Made by a program: the position numbers and the translations under genes. This document shows, piece after piece, positions 1-7,022 of a DNA stretch of 64,000 bases; the stretch's first letter is position 1, and every line of letters starts with the position of its first letter. The notes below the pieces were generated by a model. That model did not search any database. It saw nothing but the letters and a program-made list of their open reading frames with translations, and had not been told where the DNA came from. The DNA is from Ruminococcaceae bacterium YRB3002 (GTDB lineage Bacteria; Bacillota; Clostridia; Saccharofermentanales; Saccharofermentanaceae): the NCBI GenBank assembly GCA_900099715.1, contig FMTG01000007.1:26680-90679 (forward strand), written 5' to 3'.

Positions 1-20
1 TATTTATATTATAAATGTTA

Positions 21-40
21 AACCGGCCTTGCGGTCGGTT
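21..40 (-). terminator. Candidate terminator hairpin downstream of the TGPL-repeat peptide gene
   Basis: AACCGGCC and GGTCGGTT form an 8-bp stem with one G-U pair around a TTGC loop. It lies 62 bases past the minus-strand stop at 102. The minus-strand sequence beyond it is AT-rich but has no clean U run, so termination is only plausible. Confidence 0.3.
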
Positions 41-101
41 CAACGTTACGTTTATATGAAGTATTTATAACGATTCTGTGCTGAAGATCAGCGATCAGTC
101 A

Positions 102-437
102 TTAATCATACCAGCCCAAAGGACCTGTCTTATTGGCTGCAGGATCACATGAGTTCAGAGGGCCTGTCTTATTTGCAGGATCACATGACCCCACAGGACC
201 TACAGCACCAAGAGGACCTGTCTCACCGAGAGGGCCTGTCTCACCGAGAGGACCTGTCTCTTTGTAAGGATAGCCCAGAGGACCTGTGCCGCCTGCAAGA
301 CCTTCCAACTGCTCATCTGTCAGCTCAATGCCGAATTCCTTTATGATGAAAAGCACATCTTCAACAGAACCTGCTGATGTGATCTTTGCCTTCTGCTCAT
401 CTGTCAATTTGTTCAAAATACTCTCAGGTATATTCAT
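102..437 (-). CDS. RiPP-like precursor peptide with double-glycine leader and TGPL-repeat core
   Basis: The 111-residue product has a leader of about 50 residues rich in acidic and hydrophobic residues. It ends in LTDEQLEGLAGG, the form of leader cut by double-glycine (C39) peptidase transporters in bacteriocin and RiPP systems. The core has six TGPL units, four of them TGPLG, two related SCDPANK/SCDPAANK inserts, two cysteines, and ends in GWYD. The start at 437 is backed by a GAGAGGAG ribosome binding site. A second double-glycine peptide gene is transcribed divergently from 679. No maturation enzyme or C39 exporter is visible in the window, but the minus-strand side is cut by the window edge. 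Function of the core is unknown; it could be a secreted or modified signalling peptide, or a repetitive protein that shares the leader type. Confidence 0.75.
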   Translation of the reverse strand: MNIPESILNKLTDEQKAKITSAGSVEDVLFIIKEFGIELTDEQLEGLAGGTGPLGYPYKETGPLGETGPLGETGPLGAVGPVGSCDPANKTGPLNSCDPAANKTGPLGWYD

Positions 438-678
438 ATTCTTTTTCTCCTCTCGAATTCTTGTTCTTGGTTACTGCTTTCGCATTAACTCATGGCGTCA
501 TATTAGCACAGTATTTCTGCAAAATGTTGGACTTAATGGTTTGTTAACAGATTCTTTATTTCATCAAAAAAAGTTGTTAATACATGATAGCTGCGCATCG
601 TGGTCGATCGTGATAATATGCTCTTATGGGAACAAAGAAAATGCGGGATATAAAGATCAGCCGGAAGGAGATAACAAC

Positions 679-933
679 ATGGCAGAAGAGATGGATAAAG
701 AATTATCATTAGACGACCTCGATGCAGTAAGTGGCGGAAAAGTATACATGTCAGGTTATGCTGCGCTGACAGCTTTGATATATCAGATGAAGGCTCTCGG
801 TAAGAGTAAAGAGGATTGCATCAGAGCTGTAGAACATAGCTGGGCTACGGATGCTGACTTTAAGACCAAGTTTACTGATCAGACAGATGCTGATCTGCAG
901 AGAGCTATCGACTTCGTAAACAAAGCCTGGTGA
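679..933 (+). CDS. Small double-glycine-leader peptide (bacteriocin or RiPP-like)
   Basis: The 84-residue product starts at ATG 679, 7 bases after GGAAGGAG; an in-frame extension back to 286 has no ribosome binding site and overlaps the divergent gene. Its first 27 residues are an acidic leader ending LSLDDLDAVSGG, typical of double-glycine processing. The mature part of about 57 residues is mostly amphipathic helix with one cysteine (KEDCIR) and ends in NKAW. It shares only leader logic with the divergent TGPL peptide, so both may use one exporter encoded elsewhere. The next gene, 73 bases downstream, is a zinc-ribbon membrane protein and may be co-transcribed. Activity cannot be predicted. 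Confidence 0.7.
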   Translation: MAEEMDKELSLDDLDAVSGGKVYMSGYAALTALIYQMKALGKSKEDCIRAVEHSWATDADFKTKFTDQTDADLQRAIDFVNKAW

Positions 934-1005
934 GATAACGTGGCAGATTTCTGATATAATCCAACCAGGGTGCTTTTGTACAGGCACGGGTTGGGAGGTC
1001 TTGAG

Positions 1006-2277
1006 ATGTACGAGAAGATACGCGAATCTTTTCTGGATGAACTGAGCGATTATTACACGACAGGGCAGATGCCTGCGCATGCCTCGGTAAACATGAGGCG
1101 TGCCCTTACCGAGCATTCATACAGGCTCAGGAAAAAGGACGTAAGTTACCGCCCGCGTTTTATCTCCACCATCGATGAGAGACCGGGCGAGGTCAGGTTC
1201 GATACTAAGTCTTTTATCACATGCAACTGCTACAAGCACTGCAATTCTGTTTTCGAGTATTCGGATGGTGTCACGGGGCTGAAGTGTGATGAGACGACCG
1301 ATGATGTCGTCTATCTCCAGGTGATAGACCGTAAAGACGCCGATAAGGGAACGAGGAGCGAGGATCAGATCATCATATGTCCCAACTGCGGACACCGCGC
1401 CCCGGCGGCCGGCTTCGTTGACGGATGCCCCATGTGTTCCACAAAGTTCGAGATAGATAATGTATTCCCGTGCGTCTATTCATATTATTCAATGATATGG
1501 CCAATGCCGAAGAAGGATTTCGTCAACCGCGGAATAAAGATTGCCATGCAGGCAGGTCTCGGTGCGGCAGGGACGATCCTGGTGCTGTCTTTCCTGGGCT
1601 TGCTCTTCGCGTATGATAGCCGCGTTATCTTCGCTCTCTTTGGTGCGGTCGTCTTAGCGTTGATGGCGGGCTGGATAACCTTCTGCATTGTCTATGCTGG
1701 AGTTGCTATCTATACGTCTGTGCATGCCACAGCCGGATTGGTGACTATGGCCGCCAACACTATGGATATGACAGGTGCCATGGCAAGCCAGACCAGAACG
1801 GAAGCGGCCGTAAGACCGCTTGACCCGGGCTTCTCGTTCAAGCTTTTTGAGGGCAAGGTATTATCCTATCTCAAGACGCTGGCATATTCCGATAACAGGC
1901 AGAACTGCAGTATCTATATGGGAACGGGAGACCTCTCGTTTATGGACGATCTGGTGGACATCAGATACAGAGGCGCGACCAAGCTGGAGAAAGCAGTAAC
2001 CGTCGGCGATTATATGCATTTGGTAGTGACAGTCTTTCTGGACAATGTCTATTACAGGGACGGTAAGTTCAGTGTGGTCCGTGAGAATTTCATTGTCGAG
2101 CTGGCGCGCCGGAAGAATGTTCAGACGGTTCCCGATTTCTCGGCCTACAACATCAACTGCACAAGCTGCGGCGGATCGTTCGACGCGGTGCTCTCCAGAA
2201 AGTGCCCTTATTGCGGATCGGCTTACGACCTGTCATCTGAGGACTGGAGCGTTCTCGTGATCGCTAAGAAGCAGTGA
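1006..2277 (+). CDS. Zinc-ribbon membrane protein with Tim44-like C-terminal domain
   Basis: The 423-residue product starts at ATG 1006 after GGGAGG; a GTG at 970 is in frame but lacks a good site. The N-terminal 140 residues contain a cysteine pair (CNCYKHC), then a CPNCG...CPMC zinc ribbon. Two or three membrane helices follow at roughly residues 180-245. The region from about 275 to 375 (FSFKLFEGKVLSYLKTLAY, then a compact alpha/beta fold) resembles Tim44-like or Mba1-like domains. A second zinc ribbon (CTSCGG...CPYCG) closes the protein near 390-410. Tim44-like proteins tether to membranes or bind partner proteins; a specific role here is unknown. It lies 12 bases upstream of the GGDEF-EAL gene, so the two are probably one operon. 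Confidence 0.6.
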   Translation: MYEKIRESFLDELSDYYTTGQMPAHASVNMRRALTEHSYRLRKKDVSYRPRFISTIDERPGEVRFDTKSFITCNCYKHCNSVFEYSDGVTGLKCDETTDDVVYLQVIDRKDADKGTRSEDQIIICPNCGHRAPAAGFVDGCPMCSTKFEIDNVFPCVYSYYSMIWPMPKKDFVNRGIKIAMQAGLGAAGTILVLSFLGLLFAYDSRVIFALFGAVVLALMAGWITFCIVYAGVAIYTSVHATAGLVTMAANTMDMTGAMASQTRTEAAVRPLDPGFSFKLFEGKVLSYLKTLAYSDNRQNCSIYMGTGDLSFMDDLVDIRYRGATKLEKAVTVGDYMHLVVTVFLDNVYYRDGKFSVVRENFIVELARRKNVQTVPDFSAYNINCTSCGGSFDAVLSRKCPYCGSAYDLSSEDWSVLVIAKKQ

Positions 2278-2289
2278 CGGGGGCGTGCC

Positions 2290-4089
2290 ATGACAGTGAA
2301 CAAACTGAACCAGCTGTACAAGCCCGACAGATTGCTGTATTACATTGATGCATCGGATGAGGATCTGACAAGGTTCCCGGAGGGTGTCATACCGGATGAG
2401 ATCAACAGATATGCCAACGCCTTCGGAACTTACGATTATCCCGGCGTGTTCCTGATAAAGTCTCTGGACAAGCCTGTGATCGGCATCGAGTTCAGGATCG
2501 GCGATGACAGGGTCAGTTATCCGGAGGGCCTTTCTCATATCAGACTTAGTGGTTCTTATTTCTTCTCCGTCGAAATGGATGATGAGATAGATATCAGCCG
2601 TGAAGCCATTGCGGACATGTTTATGAGAGCTGCCGGAGGACGCGCTGCCCACAGGTTATACAGCGATCTGTCCATCGGCGACGGATCCGACGTGATATCG
2701 GTATTTTCCTATTCGAAAAAGATGCGCATCCTGTACGAATGCACTCTCAATGATGATATCGCCAGGGACATCATATCCGGTGATCCTGACAGATTCGACA
2801 AAGGACTTCTATACGAGATGGCCTTCACCGAACCCCTTACCAGACATTACAACTGGAACCATCTGGTGGCCATTCTCGAACTTCCGGCTGACAGCGGGAT
2901 CAGAGATTACGCCTTCGTTCACTTTGATATCAAGGAGTTCCGTGTGATCAATGAGGTGTACGGTCACAACACGGGCAACGATGTGCTGCGTAATGTCGTG
3001 AAAGCCATGAACGAGGCAGACTTTGTCTATGCAAGCGCCAGGTGCCACAATGATAATTTCGCGATGATGATCAGGGATATGCCTGAAGATGAGACGGTCC
3101 GCGTCCTTGAGGAATTCTTTGATTCGCTGTCGCACCTGGATGAAGATCCGTCCTACAGGATCTACTTCAGATGCGGCGTGGTTCCGATGCAGAGGACGAT
3201 CCTCTCCGGCAACAGGGTGGCGGATGCCGGCAAGATGGCTCAGGCTCTCGGCGTGGAACAGAACAAAACGGAGATCATTATATATACGGACAAAATGCAC
3301 GACGACATCACCTGGGGTGATCTCATCAAAGCATATGTGGATACGGCCATAGCAAGGGACGAATTTCACGTATTCCTGCAGCCCAAATTTGACATCAGGC
3401 AGGAAGTGATCAAAGGTTCCGAAGCGCTGATACGCTGGAACTACAAGAGTAAGGAAATGCTGACGCCCGGCCGCTTCATCCCGTTCTTCGAGAAGGACGG
3501 TTCCATCGGCAAGATTGATGATATAGTGCTCGAGAAAGTGTGCAAGGCGCTCGTCCGCTGGAAGGAAGAGGGAAAGCCCCTGTATCCCGTATCAGTTAAC
3601 CTGTCCCGCAAGCGGCTGTACGATCCGGATATCATCAGTCATCTGGTCGGGATCGTCGACAGGTACGGAGTCAGCCATGAGCTTATTGATTTCGAGCTGA
3701 CCGAGAGTGCGACTTATGACAATAAAGAATACATGCTCCAGGTTCTTGAGAGTCTGCGGGAGCAGGGCTTTAAGATATCTATGGATGATTTCGGGACGGG
3801 GTATTCCTCGCTGTCACTGTTGACCGAGATGCCGCTCGATACACTGAAGATAGATAAGAGCTTCGTGGATAAGCTTGGTACGGAAAATGAGCGCGAGCAG
3901 GATGTAATAGTCATCCGTCTGATAATTGCATTGGCAAGGGAACTTGGTTTCCTGTGTCTTGCGGAAGGCGCAGAGCGCAAGGAGCAGGTTGACCTTCTCC
4001 GCTCGTTGGGATGCGATGTGATCCAGGGTTATTACTACAGCAAGCCTATCCCTATGGATGAGTTCGACAGAAGATATCTGAAAATGTGA
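2290..4089 (+). CDS. Cyclic di-GMP phosphodiesterase: degenerate GGDEF plus intact EAL
   Basis: The 599-residue cytoplasmic protein has an unassigned N-terminal sensory region (about 1-200), a GGDEF-type domain (about 205-345) and an EAL domain (about 365-599). The GGDEF fold is recognised from IKEFRVINEVYGHNTGNDVL, but the active-site loop reads HNDNF, so cyclase activity should be lost. The EAL domain keeps its signature: SEALIRW (about 376), NLS, FELTES, DDFGTGYSS, KIDKSF, an AEGAE motif in place of AEGVE, and QGYYYSKP. This predicts hydrolysis of cyclic di-GMP to pGpG, with the dead GGDEF domain possibly binding GTP or serving as a dimer module. No transmembrane segment is seen. Spacing of 12 bases after the preceding gene suggests co-transcription. 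Confidence 0.9.
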   Translation: MTVNKLNQLYKPDRLLYYIDASDEDLTRFPEGVIPDEINRYANAFGTYDYPGVFLIKSLDKPVIGIEFRIGDDRVSYPEGLSHIRLSGSYFFSVEMDDEIDISREAIADMFMRAAGGRAAHRLYSDLSIGDGSDVISVFSYSKKMRILYECTLNDDIARDIISGDPDRFDKGLLYEMAFTEPLTRHYNWNHLVAILELPADSGIRDYAFVHFDIKEFRVINEVYGHNTGNDVLRNVVKAMNEADFVYASARCHNDNFAMMIRDMPEDETVRVLEEFFDSLSHLDEDPSYRIYFRCGVVPMQRTILSGNRVADAGKMAQALGVEQNKTEIIIYTDKMHDDITWGDLIKAYVDTAIARDEFHVFLQPKFDIRQEVIKGSEALIRWNYKSKEMLTPGRFIPFFEKDGSIGKIDDIVLEKVCKALVRWKEEGKPLYPVSVNLSRKRLYDPDIISHLVGIVDRYGVSHELIDFELTESATYDNKEYMLQVLESLREQGFKISMDDFGTGYSSLSLLTEMPLDTLKIDKSFVDKLGTENEREQDVIVIRLIIALARELGFLCLAEGAERKEQVDLLRSLGCDVIQGYYYSKPIPMDEFDRRYLKM

Positions 4090-4092
4090 AAG

Positions 4093-4281
4093 ACTCGAAC
4101 GCACGAATTTGTGATGCTTCGGTGTGACAGGGGGGACAGGTCTCCCATATCTAAAATTCCACTATCCGTGCCACTAAAAGGCTCTTTCAAATCAAAAAAG
4201 TGGAATTATTAACAAAATTCCATCAATCGTGCCACTTTAAGGGCATTTCAAATCAAAAAAGTGGAATTTTGATCAGTCAAC
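4093..4281. repeat. Dispersed repeat module, inverted copy at 56307-56464
   Basis: The module begins directly after the stop codon with a GAACGCACGAATTTGTGATGC segment (4098-4118, also at 45722-45742). Then 4123-4281 holds two tandem units of about 55 bases, each bounded by AATTCCA and GTGGAATT. A very similar 158-base copy lies in opposite orientation at 56307-56464. Confidence 0.8.
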
Positions 4282-4442
4282 CGGTTGCCCTGATCTTCGG
4301 AGGTTCGATAAGCCTGATCTGTACGATAGCGGCGGTGCAATCGTGCTTCTGCCGGGAAAACTTGTGAGCATGAATGAAGGTGATAACGGTCCTGTGATCA
4401 AGGGCCTCTGCGTGTCAGGCAACAGAGCAGGTTCAGCGGCCA

Positions 4443-4492
4443 CTTGCTCACTTCAGTCCCCGTCGCTTTGCTCCTGCGGTAAGTCCGTTCGC
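4443..4492 (+). repeat. Dispersed repeat family B (CGTCGCTTCGCTCCTGCGG type), copy 1
   Basis: This imperfect copy carries GCTCACTTCAG, then CTCCTGCGGTAAGTCCG. Related copies are at 40498-40544 (minus), 45775-45822, 46488-46535 and 56168-56214. All are intergenic. Confidence 0.75.
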
Positions 4493-4545
4493 AATGGCAG
4501 CGCTAGCCAAGTTACCATAGCACCAACTCACGTTTTAACGGCAAC

Positions 4546-5016
4546 TTGGGGTAATGAATGTTAGCTGTTTATTGCAGCGGATATAACCAGATCCTTGATA
4601 ATCGTTCATTTGGGGTAACGGATCGTCGCCGATAACGGTTCGATCACAGTTCACAGGGACAGATAATGCTAAGAATCAGATAACTGCAGTACCCCATATC
4701 GTGAATATCGACATGGTTGGGGTACTCCGTCAGTCTCCGGAGCAGGATCTCATTACCCCAAAGTGCCGGATCAGACCACATTGGTGCTATTCATACCAAT
4801 ATGGTGATCTGACACCATTTGGTTTGATAAAATGTGTTCTCTAAGCATGTGAACGACGGATTTTCCTGTCGCAAACCTGTGATGACAGCTGTTTTATCAA
4901 ACCATATCACCTGATAACGTGGATTTGGTTTGAACCCGCAGCAGAAACAGATCACATCCGTCAAACCTTTTCGAGCATTTTGCAGCATTTGGTTTGATAG
5001 CTTCCCCGTATTCAAG
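4546..5016. repeat. Non-coding block of short direct and inverted words
   Basis: No convincing gene is present from 4282 to 5159. From 4546 to 4762 the word TTGGGGTA occurs about five times in both orientations (near 4548, 4610, 4692, 4717, 4754). From 4776 to 4811 CATTGGTG and ACCATATTGG-type words alternate. From 4816 to 5000 TTTGGTTTGAT recurs, with inverted forms such as ATCAAACC near 4895. The words differ between sub-blocks but the alternating pattern is the same. Confidence 0.6.
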
Positions 5017-5020
5017 ATTT

Positions 5021-5051
5021 TGGTGAAAAAGGAACCGTCCCCATTTCACAT
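5021..5051 (-). repeat. Dispersed repeat family A (GGGGACGGTTC), copy 1
   Basis: On the minus strand this reads TGTGAAATGGGGACGGTTCC followed by TTTTTCACCA, matching the copy at 8894-8925. Related copies carry TCTCA instead of CTTTT: 45864-45903, 56262-56296, 56489-56543 and 63669-63706. Confidence 0.75.
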
Positions 5052-5074
5052 GCTACGATTTTTAACACAAAAGG

Positions 5075-5111
5075 CCACCGGCTGTTAAATGCAGTTGGTG
5101 GTTTTATTATT
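5075..5111 (+). terminator. Rho-independent terminator-like hairpin
   Basis: CCACCGGCTG and CAGTTGGTGG form a 10-bp stem with two G-U pairs and a 7-base loop, followed by TTTTATTATT. It lies just upstream of the acyltransferase gene and would insulate it from transcription through the repeat block. Confidence 0.6.
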
Positions 5112-5159
5112 GCCAGCCAAATATAATTGTGTTAAAAATAATGGCAAAGGTGGTAATTT

Positions 5160-6242
5160 ATGAGAAAATCATACCTCGACAATCTGAAATGGGTAACGGT
5201 CGTACTGGTCGTTTTGTACCATGTCATCTACATGTATAACGGTGAGGGCGTTCAGGGTGTCCTCGGAAAGATCACGGACCTCGACGTTCAGTATTACGAC
5301 GTCTTCCAGTACATCGTCTATCCCTGGTTCATGCTGCTTATGTTCATAGTGTCCGGCGTGAGTGCGAGATATGCTATGGACAAGCAGACAGGCAAGGAGT
5401 TCATCAGGAGCAGGACGACAAAACTGCTCGTGCCTGTTACCATCGGACTGTTCGCTTTCCAGTTCATTCAGGGATATATCAATATACAGCTCTCAGGTGT
5501 TACCGACAATCCGGATATGCCTCTGATCGGGAAGATCGTCGCCAGCATACTGAGCGGTATCGGAGTTCTGTGGTATGTGCAGATGCTGTGGCTGTTCTCG
5601 CTTGTAATCGTGCTGATCAAGAAGATCGATAAGGACCGCCTGTGGAATGTGTGCAGGAAGACTCCCGTATGGGTACTGCTCCTTATGGGAGTGCTGGTTT
5701 ACGGCGCAGGACAGATCCTCAACACGCCGGTCATCGTCTGCTACAGGTTCGGACTATATTTCCTGGGATTCCTTCTGGGGTACTTCGTATTCTCACACGA
5801 TGAAGTGATCGAAGTTACAAAAAGATTCTTCTGGCTGTTTGCCGTGATCGCTGCAGGTCTTTGCGTCGCATTCTGCATCATATACTTTGGTGAGAACTAC
5901 GCTGATAACCCGGTGTACCGCACACCGCTGTTCCTGTTCTATGCATGGTTCGGAAGCCTCGCCATGATCGGCGGATTCGCGAGGTTCTTTGACTTCAGTA
6001 ATGAGTTCACAAAGTGGATGAGCACGCGCAGCTGGGGACTTTACGTATTCCATTATCTCGGGATATCCGCGGTGGCTGTCTATATCGCGAAGCCGGGGCT
6101 TGTGCCCGCGTGGGCCTGCTATCTGCTGAGCACAGCTGCAGGATTCGGACTGGCATATCTGCTTAATCTCGTAATCTCGAGACTGCCCTTCTTCAGATGG
6201 GCTGTGCTGGGTATCAGTAAGAAGAAAAACCGTAAGGCATGA
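5160..6242 (+). CDS. Membrane acyltransferase, acyltransferase-3 family
   Basis: The 360-residue product has about ten hydrophobic segments. It begins RKSYLDNLKWVTVVLVVLYH, where the short N-terminal stretch followed by a membrane-embedded histidine is the hallmark of the acyltransferase-3 (OafA/YrhL-like) family. Members transfer acetyl or other acyl groups to surface polysaccharides or other extracytoplasmic substrates. The start follows AAAGGTGG by 5 bases. The substrate cannot be told: no glycan-biosynthesis genes are adjacent. The downstream XRE-AbrB gene starts 32 bases later in the same direction and may be co-transcribed. Length and topology are normal for the short, single-domain members that lack an SGNH hydrolase domain. 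Confidence 0.85.
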   Translation: MRKSYLDNLKWVTVVLVVLYHVIYMYNGEGVQGVLGKITDLDVQYYDVFQYIVYPWFMLLMFIVSGVSARYAMDKQTGKEFIRSRTTKLLVPVTIGLFAFQFIQGYINIQLSGVTDNPDMPLIGKIVASILSGIGVLWYVQMLWLFSLVIVLIKKIDKDRLWNVCRKTPVWVLLLMGVLVYGAGQILNTPVIVCYRFGLYFLGFLLGYFVFSHDEVIEVTKRFFWLFAVIAAGLCVAFCIIYFGENYADNPVYRTPLFLFYAWFGSLAMIGGFARFFDFSNEFTKWMSTRSWGLYVFHYLGISAVAVYIAKPGLVPAWACYLLSTAAGFGLAYLLNLVISRLPFFRWAVLGISKKKNRKA

Positions 6243-6274
6243 GTTGATATAGAGTTGATAACGAGGAGGATAAA

Positions 6275-6703
6275 ATGTTCAAGGATAATCTTGCCGAGCT
6301 TCGTAAGTTTCACAACATGTCCCAGGAGGAACTGGCCGATAAGATCGGTGTATCACGCCAGACCCTGTCCAAGTACGAGACTGGCGAGTCACTGCCTGAC
6401 ATCGAGAAATGCAAGCTGATCGCGGATACTTTCGGTGTCAGTATCGACGATCTTCTGAACTACGGTGCCGGGGATCCGGAGAACTTCGGGCTTGGTGTTC
6501 CGCCGAGGGGAAAGCATATTTTCGGGATGGTGAAGGTGGGTGATAAGGGCCAGATCGTCCTGCCTGCCAAAGCGCGGCGGCTCTTCGATATCAACCCTGG
6601 TGACAATCTACTTGTGCTGGGCGACGAAGGCCAGGGGTTGGCTATAATTAAGGAAAAGGGTCTGCTGGATCTGCTGAGAAATGCGAGAAGGGGGCAGTCA
6701 TGA
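6275..6703 (+). CDS. Transcriptional regulator: XRE helix-turn-helix fused to AbrB-type domain
   Basis: The 142-residue protein starts at ATG 6275 after GAGGAGG. Residues 4-60 are a Cro/CI-type helix-turn-helix (MSQEELADKIGVSRQTLSKYETG). Residues about 85-130 match the SpoVT/AbrB swapped-hairpin domain (KVGDKGQIVLPAKARRLFDI, then PGDNLLVLGD), which normally binds DNA as a dimer. Two DNA-binding modules in one short chain suggest a locally acting repressor. The stop overlaps the start of the decayed hydrolase gene (ATGA at 6700), so regulator and hydrolase were once one translationally coupled pair. The same architecture is common in Clostridia beside small hydrolase or transporter genes. Confidence 0.9.
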   Translation: MFKDNLAELRKFHNMSQEELADKIGVSRQTLSKYETGESLPDIEKCKLIADTFGVSIDDLLNYGAGDPENFGLGVPPRGKHIFGMVKVGDKGQIVLPAKARRLFDINPGDNLLVLGDEGQGLAIIKEKGLLDLLRNARRGQS

Positions 6704-7013
6704 AACTGAGAGATACTTTACTGATAACAACTGTATTTGCCGCTGTACTTCTTACCGGATGTTCCCGCAGATGACCTTGAGATGGATTTCTTCAGGTTCG
6801 GCCATGGTGACAGGACTATGGTGATCCTGCCCGGACTCAGCGCTGACAGCATAATCAACTATGCGGCGATGACGGATGAGTTTACGGGCTATCTGCGATA
6901 AGCTTAAGGACCATACTTACTGTGAACTCTATATGTATGACGGATATGGCCACGCCGCCTACGATCTGGCGCCTGATTACAGGGAAAGGATGCTTGAATT
7001 CTATCTGGGCTAA
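6700..7013 (+). pseudogene. Decayed lipoprotein-type alpha/beta hydrolase
   Basis: The ATG overlaps the upstream stop. Frame one gives a lipoprotein-like signal, MKLRDTLLITTVFAAVLLTGCSR (written here as start MKLRDTLL and lipobox LTGC), then stops at 6772-6774. From about 6770 another frame reads DDLEMDFFRFGHGD and VILPGLSAD, the start of an alpha/beta hydrolase fold, and stops at 6899. A third piece from about 6902 to 7013 reads ELYMYDGYGHAAYDLAPDY, the usual end of such proteins with the catalytic-histidine GH motif. The middle of the fold, including the nucleophile elbow, is absent. The gene therefore has a frameshift and a large internal deletion and should be non-functional. Confidence 0.75.
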
Positions 7014-7022
7014 TCAGACCGG

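Noticed and set aside
286..678. Longer N-terminus for the small double-glycine peptide
   Set aside because: It would overlap the divergent peptide gene and has no start site; ATG 679 has a good ribosome binding site.
4343..4564. 73-residue open frame
   Set aside because: It runs through a family B repeat and has no ribosome binding site.
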